64,000 nt of DNA from Vitis vinifera (lineage: Eukaryota > Streptophyta > Magnoliopsida > Vitales > Vitaceae), in assembly GCF_030704535.1 (NCBI RefSeq), contig NC_081823.1, positions 25,305,001 through 25,369,000 on the forward strand, given 5' to 3'. The notes under the pieces were generated by a model. That model had not been told where the DNA came from, did no database searches, and saw only the letters and a program-made list of their open reading frames with translations. The position numbers and the translations under genes were made by a program. Shown one piece after another: positions 58,261-64,000 of the stretch; within the stretch, counting starts at the first letter, position 1; each line of letters opens with the position of its first letter.

Positions 58261-58860
58261 TTACAATAAATCTACCTGATGTAGAATGAAAGAATTTGTA
58301 TTAGTATTAATGTTTAATTCAATTTGAAAGAAATCTAGTATACTATTAGTAATTGATTATACTTAAAAGATACCTTGAAAAGTAAATTTTGATGATGGTA
58401 TCATAGCTTTGGACACCGAGTTGTAAATTCTAGCTTAATCTCATGGAAATTTAAAAATATTTTGATTTCAAAAATAAAAATAATATGGTTTTTATTATTT
58501 TTCGATTACTAAAATTGTTTTTTTTTTCAAATGCAAAAGAATAACATTTTATGATATTCTAGAAATAATTTTCTTTAGGAAACATTTTCAAAAATAGTTT
58601 GCTTACTTTTTTTTCCTTATAGAAGATAAAGATATTTTTCTATCTTTTTATCTTTTTTTATGTCTAAATGTTCTTATAAAATTTAATTTTCAACCAACTC
58701 TATTTTTTCTTTAATATCATTATTAGTAAAAAAATAAAAAGTTAAAAAAAATAAAAGGATATTAATTTAAAAAAATCAAATTGTGACCTTCAAAGTAAAA
58801 TAAGAGTGTTCAACAATATCTCATACCCACAACTATAGCAGGATGGGGATGTATCGTGTA
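58261..58860. other. AT-rich spacer
   Basis: Nothing recognised. Confidence 0.45.
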
Positions 58861-58864
58861 TCAT

Positions 58865-59206
58865 AACCTTCTAGTATCAAAAGCCCAATAGCAGCAAGGT
58901 ACATTCAAAAATTCATAATAATCATGACCATGATTCTTCCTTTCTTACCATATGCATACCCTGCAATATCAAGGTAACTCAGTAGATTGACAATCAATTG
59001 TTTCCATGGATAAATAATTCCTGTAAAATGATCAAAACATGCGAATAATCATGTGTTTATAACTGATGAAAGAAAGAAGAAATGGGGAAGAATGGAGAAT
59101 AGGGGAGAGGTAGCCATTTTTCTGAGTTTACCATTGAAGCCAGCCTTAATGAAACTTGATGTTTGAGCCAGTTAGATATCAATCCTTAGCTCCATTGTTT
59201 GCCATT
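58865..59206 (-). pseudogene. AVT1 transporter pseudogene (G), 5' part only
   Basis: The minus strand shows an exon 1 relic (59206-59119: MANN then a 1-bp insertion that shifts frame, '…SSFIKAGF' recoverable in another frame, ending before the donor) and a partial exon 2 (about 59010-58865: 'LSYLDIAGYAYGKKGRIMVMIIMNF', a stop, 'MYLAAIGLLILEG'). The rest of exon 2 and exon 3 are gone. The leader is split by a solo LTR (59272-62695) and resumes at 62696. It is the farthest member of the cluster and resembles B in its upstream sequence. Confidence 0.88.
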
Positions 59207-59271
59207 CTTTCTCTAAATAGCTATATATGAAAATCAACATGGGGCCATAGCTGCACACCTTGAACATAGGA

Positions 59272-62200
59272 TGTAACGCCCAAAAAAAAAAAAACTAGGG
59301 ATAAGTTAGGAAAATAATAATAACAATTAAATTAATGAATTAATTAATTTGATAAAATGAAATAGGGGTAAAAATGTAATTTTTTGAATAAATACCCTAA
59401 GTATAAATTAGAAATTACTGTTCTACTTATTCTTTTCTTAATAGTGTTCATGTTCACAAAATTCCAGATAACGTAAGGTTGGAGTCAAAATTCAAGGTTT
59501 GAAGAACAGATCTCTATAGGTAAGATTCTAAACCCTATATTAATATTTTAGATTCATTAGTTAATTTCAAACACATTAGATATTTTTTTTGGAAATCCAA
59601 ATCTAGGTTAGGGTTTGTTTATTTAACTTATAGATCAAAATGTTTGAAAAATTGCAAGTATAGGTTGATTTATTGATGAAGATGGGAAAATTTCAAAAAT
59701 TTCAATGGAATAGAAAAATAAATAAATAAATTTAAAATGAAAAAAAACGGAAGAAATCTCAATTTTGATTAATTTGAGAGAACATGCAGCATGTGCATTA
59801 CAATGCCTTTTTACAATAAACTATGGTATCATTTCCTAAACTTTTAGTATCTATTCAATCACTATCCTATGCTTTGTGCAATGCAATTCTTTCTTATTCA
59901 ATTAAGATTTTCACCTGAGAGACTGTGCAATTTAGGACAATAAAGTGATGATTTAATTTGTCTTAAATGGAACATCTAGTAATGTGGACTATAAAATAAT
60001 CCGTTCACAATGATTCCAATTGACACCCAATGCTAGACTCACCTATTATCCTGTCAAGTTACCCAAAGAAACCACTACTTCCAAGTGGTGGAACCATGTA
60101 GAATGAGGTAATTGCAGGGGGTGAAATCCATGTGTGCTGGAAGCATGACTCAAAAAGTATACCAGCCTAAAAAAAATTATAAATAAATAGCGAGTCATCA
60201 TAATAATGATGATAACAATAGGAAGAACTTGCTTTGTTTTATTGGTTTTGTGTGTACCGGAGACAAGTGGGTAATGGTTTGGGTGGCTATTGAATTTGAT
60301 AGTTAATAAAATAATAATATTTAGTTTTAGGTTAATAAATAAGATAATAGTAATAATGGTTTAATGAAATAAATAGAATGAGAGATTTAGTATAAAAAAA
60401 TTATAGAATTTTATAATGAAATAAAATTGCAATTTAATTAAATTAGTAATGTGTTATTAGAAACAAATTGGGAATTTATTAATTTATTTAAATAAAGAAT
60501 AGATTAGTTAAATTATAGATAAATAGTAATAGTTATTTCTCTTATGTTATATTAGGTGAAGAGCAGATTTTCTAGAATTATTTTTCTCCCAAGTTTTCGA
60601 GGACTTCTTTTGAGGTAAGGGAAATTAATGCAGTTTTTTTTTTTTAGAAACAAATTTTTATATACATAATTTGGAAACGTTTTGAGTTATTATTCGTTTT
60701 ATGCACTTATCAAATATGTTTTGCATGAAAAGTATGTTAGAACCTTATATTTTGTTTACAACAGAGAAATGTGGAGATATTATATTTTGCAAATTTGAAT
60801 AATTGAAATAAGTGTTTGACTATTGTCTGTTTAGCCCTTGTCAACGGGATAAAATAGTTGACCTTTACATTTCTTAGTAGGAGATGTAATTGATTTGGAC
60901 CACAGCCTCTAGGGGTTTGGTTAGAGGTTACTAGTACTAGTAGTGTTTGGTCTCGTCCACCATAAAGGAACAATTTGAGGCTAGCCACCTATTTGAAAAG
61001 TCCCACCTAACTAGGCACCATTTGATATTTGATGACCAGAGTAAATAAATAATTTGAATGTTTTGATTGAATTTGATATGAAAATGTTTGAATCGGAAAT
61101 GAAAGTGTACAATTAAAAGTTTTGAATGTATTAACAAAACTGATTCAAAGGTTTATGAAAATAATTAGTTATAATATCTCCTATTTTGCAAGTGAACTTG
61201 AAATATTTGATCCATGGATTGTATTAATGTTCCTTATTGGGCTTTGGGCTCATTCCTATTTGCTGATTACTTTTCAGGCAAGGAGGAAAATGTCGCAATA
61301 TTTCGGCGATATATCGCCGAAATATCGTGTGTTGAAGGGTATCGACACGATTTTTCTTGCAGAAATATCAGTCAGTCGATTTTTAGGGATAAATCTTGAG
61401 AAATCGGCGATTTATCGCGATATATCGGTGATTTTTCCTCGATATATCGCCTGGTCAACGTGGGTCAACGGAGTCAACGCGCTGCAGTGAAAGTCAAATG
61501 TGCTACAGTGTACCCGCTACAGTGCACCTCCCCAAACAAATTGCTTCCGAGGGGATTTGAACCCCAAACCAAAAGGTTTGGGGTTCAACCTTCTTGCCAT
61601 CTAGGCTAACTCGCCCTTATGATATATATTGCATTAAACATATATATACTTAAAGTCCTTATATAAAGAAAATGTTAAAAGAATATTTTAAAGAGCAAAT
61701 TAATTATAATTATTTTATAATTAAAAGCAAAATTTTCTTTTAATTAATTACCAAAAATATAAAAATTATATAATTTTCTTCATAATGTTTTTAATATCAT
61801 TAATAATTAATTAAATATTAAAAAATTATATATATATTATAATTTATTTTATATTTTTTAATACAATTGAATTAAATGGATCATATTTTAATATTAATAT
61901 ATATTTTAAAATTAGACATATTGTAATCAAATATCATAATATTATATGTAATTTAATAATAAATGTACACTTATAAAATTCATATTTTTATCAATGCATA
62001 CAATATTATTATCAAATATGATAAATCATGTTATACATATATCAAAATTTTCAATAAAATAACTTTAAAATGTCTATTATACTTCTAATTATATTATTAT
62101 GAGGTTTTCTTTACATTTTCATGAGTTTTTAACAATTTTAAGCTCCAATATTTTTTTCCAAAATATCCGCCGATATATCTCCGATATATCCGTAAAATCG

Positions 62201-62695
62201 AAGTACCAATATATCCGTGATTACCGATATTTTCATCCTTGTTTTCAGGTATCCTTAGTTCGAGCGAGGAGTGATGGCTAGGTCGAGGAATGGTCATCAT
62301 TAAGATTTTTCTTGGGATGTTATTTTGGACATTGTTAGCTTATAAGTTTATGTTCATTTGGATTATTTGGTTTTTGGAAGCTATTTAGATATTGAACTTT
62401 TAATTTTTTTATGATAGTTTGAAGTTGAGATTTGGAGATTATGAAAATTTTGTTAGTACTTGAATTGTTTAAGTTTGCAATCTATTTGGATAACAGATTT
62501 TGGTTGATGGATGTTTCGTTTTGAAGTTAAGTTTTAAAGATTTTAGAAATTTTGCTCCGCTACTCTGAACAAGTATTTGGTGATTGGTAACTTCCAGTTA
62601 CAAGATAATTGTTTGGGTCAGGTTACACTTTAAGTTTTCGGGTTTGAGGTGTGAAATGACTATCACGCCCTTGGAGTGGGTCTTGGGGTGTGACA
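59272..62695. mobile_element. Large solo LTR (probably gypsy-type) with nested element
   Basis: Begins TGTAACGCCC and ends GGGGTGTGACA, with 5-bp flanks tagga (59267-59271) and tagaa (62696-62700), a one-base mismatch. The flanks join into a continuous AVT1 leader when the insert is removed ('…cttgaacatag' then 'aatacctgcaagg'), as in gene C. No coding domains are present. Excluding the nested element 61279-62241 it is about 2.45 kb, plausible for a gypsy LTR. The class is inferred from ends and length. Confidence 0.75.
61279..62241. mobile_element. hAT-like element with tRNA-like sequence, 963 bp, nested
   Basis: The left end CAAGGAGGAAAATGTCG and (reversed) right end CAAGGATGAAAATATCGG pair. 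Perfect 8-bp duplications ttttcagg lie at 61271-61278 and 62242-62249. The left 200 bp has multiple TATCGCGATATATCGG-like palindromic motifs. 61549-61616 carries the tRNA-like segment on the minus strand. Same family as 49247-51296, and more complete. Confidence 0.9.
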
Positions 62696-63050
62696 TAGAA
62701 TACCTGCAAGGCTTGATGAAATTCAAGGGCTTCTGAGGAAAAACTATGGTGGGATCATCCTCTTTATAAACAACCGCCTATATATATCTTCATTGACACA
62801 GGGTGTATAATATATACACATATCAAGGAAATGATCGATGAATCACAAAAACTATGGCACACTACTTGAAGTCGATAGCAATGAATATGAAGAAATTAAT
62901 AGGCATGATCCATGATTCATGGGAAGTCCTTGATTATGATGAGCATGTGCTAGAAATGGTGGTTGACTCAATTTCGTTGATTATACTTTTAACATGCATG
63001 GTGGTCATTTGAATTGACTTTTCAAATTATTTAGGGTTCAATCCACAGAA
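62696..63050 (-). other. AVT1-type leader remnant of pseudogene G
   Basis: On the minus strand, GTTTATAAAGAGG (about 62771-62783) and '…TTCATCAAGCCTTGCAG|GTATTC' mirror the leader near B (21840-21965). The sequence further upstream (62820-63030) matches 22010-22270. The promoter-like module is intact but now lies 3.4 kb farther from its dead gene. Confidence 0.6.
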
Positions 63051-64000
63051 TGGAACCACATGGAGATACTTATTGTATATTCGATCTTATCATTGTTAAT
63101 GATATTACAACATTAGAGATATAGACTTATCCTTGGACAATGGAACTATGTTTAAAATGTTTGGTTCATGGAAATTAAGTTTTTGGATCACTCATGTTTC
63201 TTATCAAGCTATCTTTTCATATACTTCACTGTAGGGGTGACAATTTGTGCTAGTCGATCGTGTTCATATGGTGTTAAAGCCTAAGTATTCTACTATATAG
63301 GTTAATCAAAACCCGATGTTGATAATAATTTTTAAAAATATAAACTTAAATTAAATATATAACACTTTATGTAACTCATTTAATAGTTATGTCATCTTAT
63401 TTAATAATTAGGTTGGTAAGTTTTCAAAGGAAAAAAAGGTGATCAAAGTGATAATGGTCACTATTCGAAGGGTCACCATCCCTCTTGGAAGCAAATACTA
63501 GTGGGGAGGAGTCTCAATGTATGACTTTCAATAAAGAAGTGGAGTGAGCATGAGAAATTTTCCCTCAAGCTTTCTCTTCTTTTTCTCTTATATTTTCCTC
63601 ACTATTTTTTAAAGGAAAGTACTAGGGAAAATATTTGATATTCTTTTAAGCATTTTCCTTCCATTTTTTTACACCTTATTTCCACATGATCCAAACTAAA
63701 GGAAATAAGTTTCTCAACATTTTTTTTTTCTTTTCCCTGGAACTAAACAGAACCTTTAGGCTATGTTTGGTTCCCAGAAAGTACTAGGAAAAGAAAAAAA
63801 TGTTGAGAAAAATGATTTTCTCAAATTTGATTTTATTATAAAAATATGAAAGAAAATTAAATATAATTAAAATTACTAAGAGATTTGTATATTTTTAAAT
63901 TATTTAATATTTATATAAAAAAAAGTTAAATAAATAAAAAATTTTGAAGTAGGATATAAAAATAATTTATTTATTTTAAATCCATTTTTTTTATTTTCCT
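63051..64000. other. Intergenic DNA with MITE-like pieces
   Basis: No gene. At 63735-63790 two similar ends meet tail to head ('ggaactaaacagaacctt' then 'aggctatgtttggttccc'), forming a near-palindrome typical of adjacent MITEs of one family. The second one runs past the window edge. Confidence 0.5.

Overview
This window is intron-bearing, AT-rich plant nuclear DNA crowded with retrotransposon remnants, solo LTRs, MITEs and TA microsatellites. The transporter family and the style of the repeats fit a woody dicot. Grapevine (Vitis) is my best guess, from resemblance only.

Layout. 1-15,000 has no gene I can defend. It holds four decayed copies of one repeat or pseudogene family (about 2.4, 6.0, 7.3 and 9.9-13.8 kb), a hAT-like element with 8-bp target duplications (8843-9509), and a complete non-autonomous LTR element (10316-13040, 5-bp target duplications) inserted in the fourth decayed copy. 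15,378-15,986 is an intronless gene for a 202-residue protein with three predicted membrane segments. Its promoter carries five AACGG cores typical of G2/M-phase genes.

17,000-59,200 is a minus-strand cluster of AVT1-type vacuolar amino-acid transporters. Four copies look intact (17186-18794, 23124-24629, 34633-36140, 42796-44232). All share a three-coding-exon structure: exon 1 of 94-97 bp, exon 2 of 608-617 bp and exon 3 of 510-516 bp, giving 404-407 residues. Three copies are broken (about 20628-21040, 30127-31731, 58865-59206). A block at 17,040-29,574 is duplicated in tandem at 29,983-39,135. The block carries transporter genes plus the 3' end of a Ty1/copia element. The duplication made the pairs 17186/30127 and 23124/34633; one member of the first pair has since died. 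After the duplication, a Mutator-like element with 9-bp target duplications entered the left block at 25532, and the right block keeps the empty site.

46,500-64,000 is a transposon graveyard with clear nesting. A 1.5-kb inverted-repeat element (47692-49200) contains a 630-bp one (48194-48823). A hAT-like element carrying a tRNA-like sequence (49247-51296) is interrupted by a solo copia-type LTR (50021-51213). A second LTR of that family lies inverted at 53428-54460, and there is a CACTA transposase fragment at 52051-52500. The last broken transporter has a 3.4-kb solo LTR in its leader (59272-62695), which itself contains a relative of the tRNA-bearing hAT-like element (61279-62241).

Functionally, the window is a transporter family expanding by tandem duplication, with copies lost to point lesions and insertions, beside one probable cell-cycle-regulated membrane-protein gene. 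Exon boundaries come from GT-AG signals and agreement among paralogs; no transcript or database search was available.
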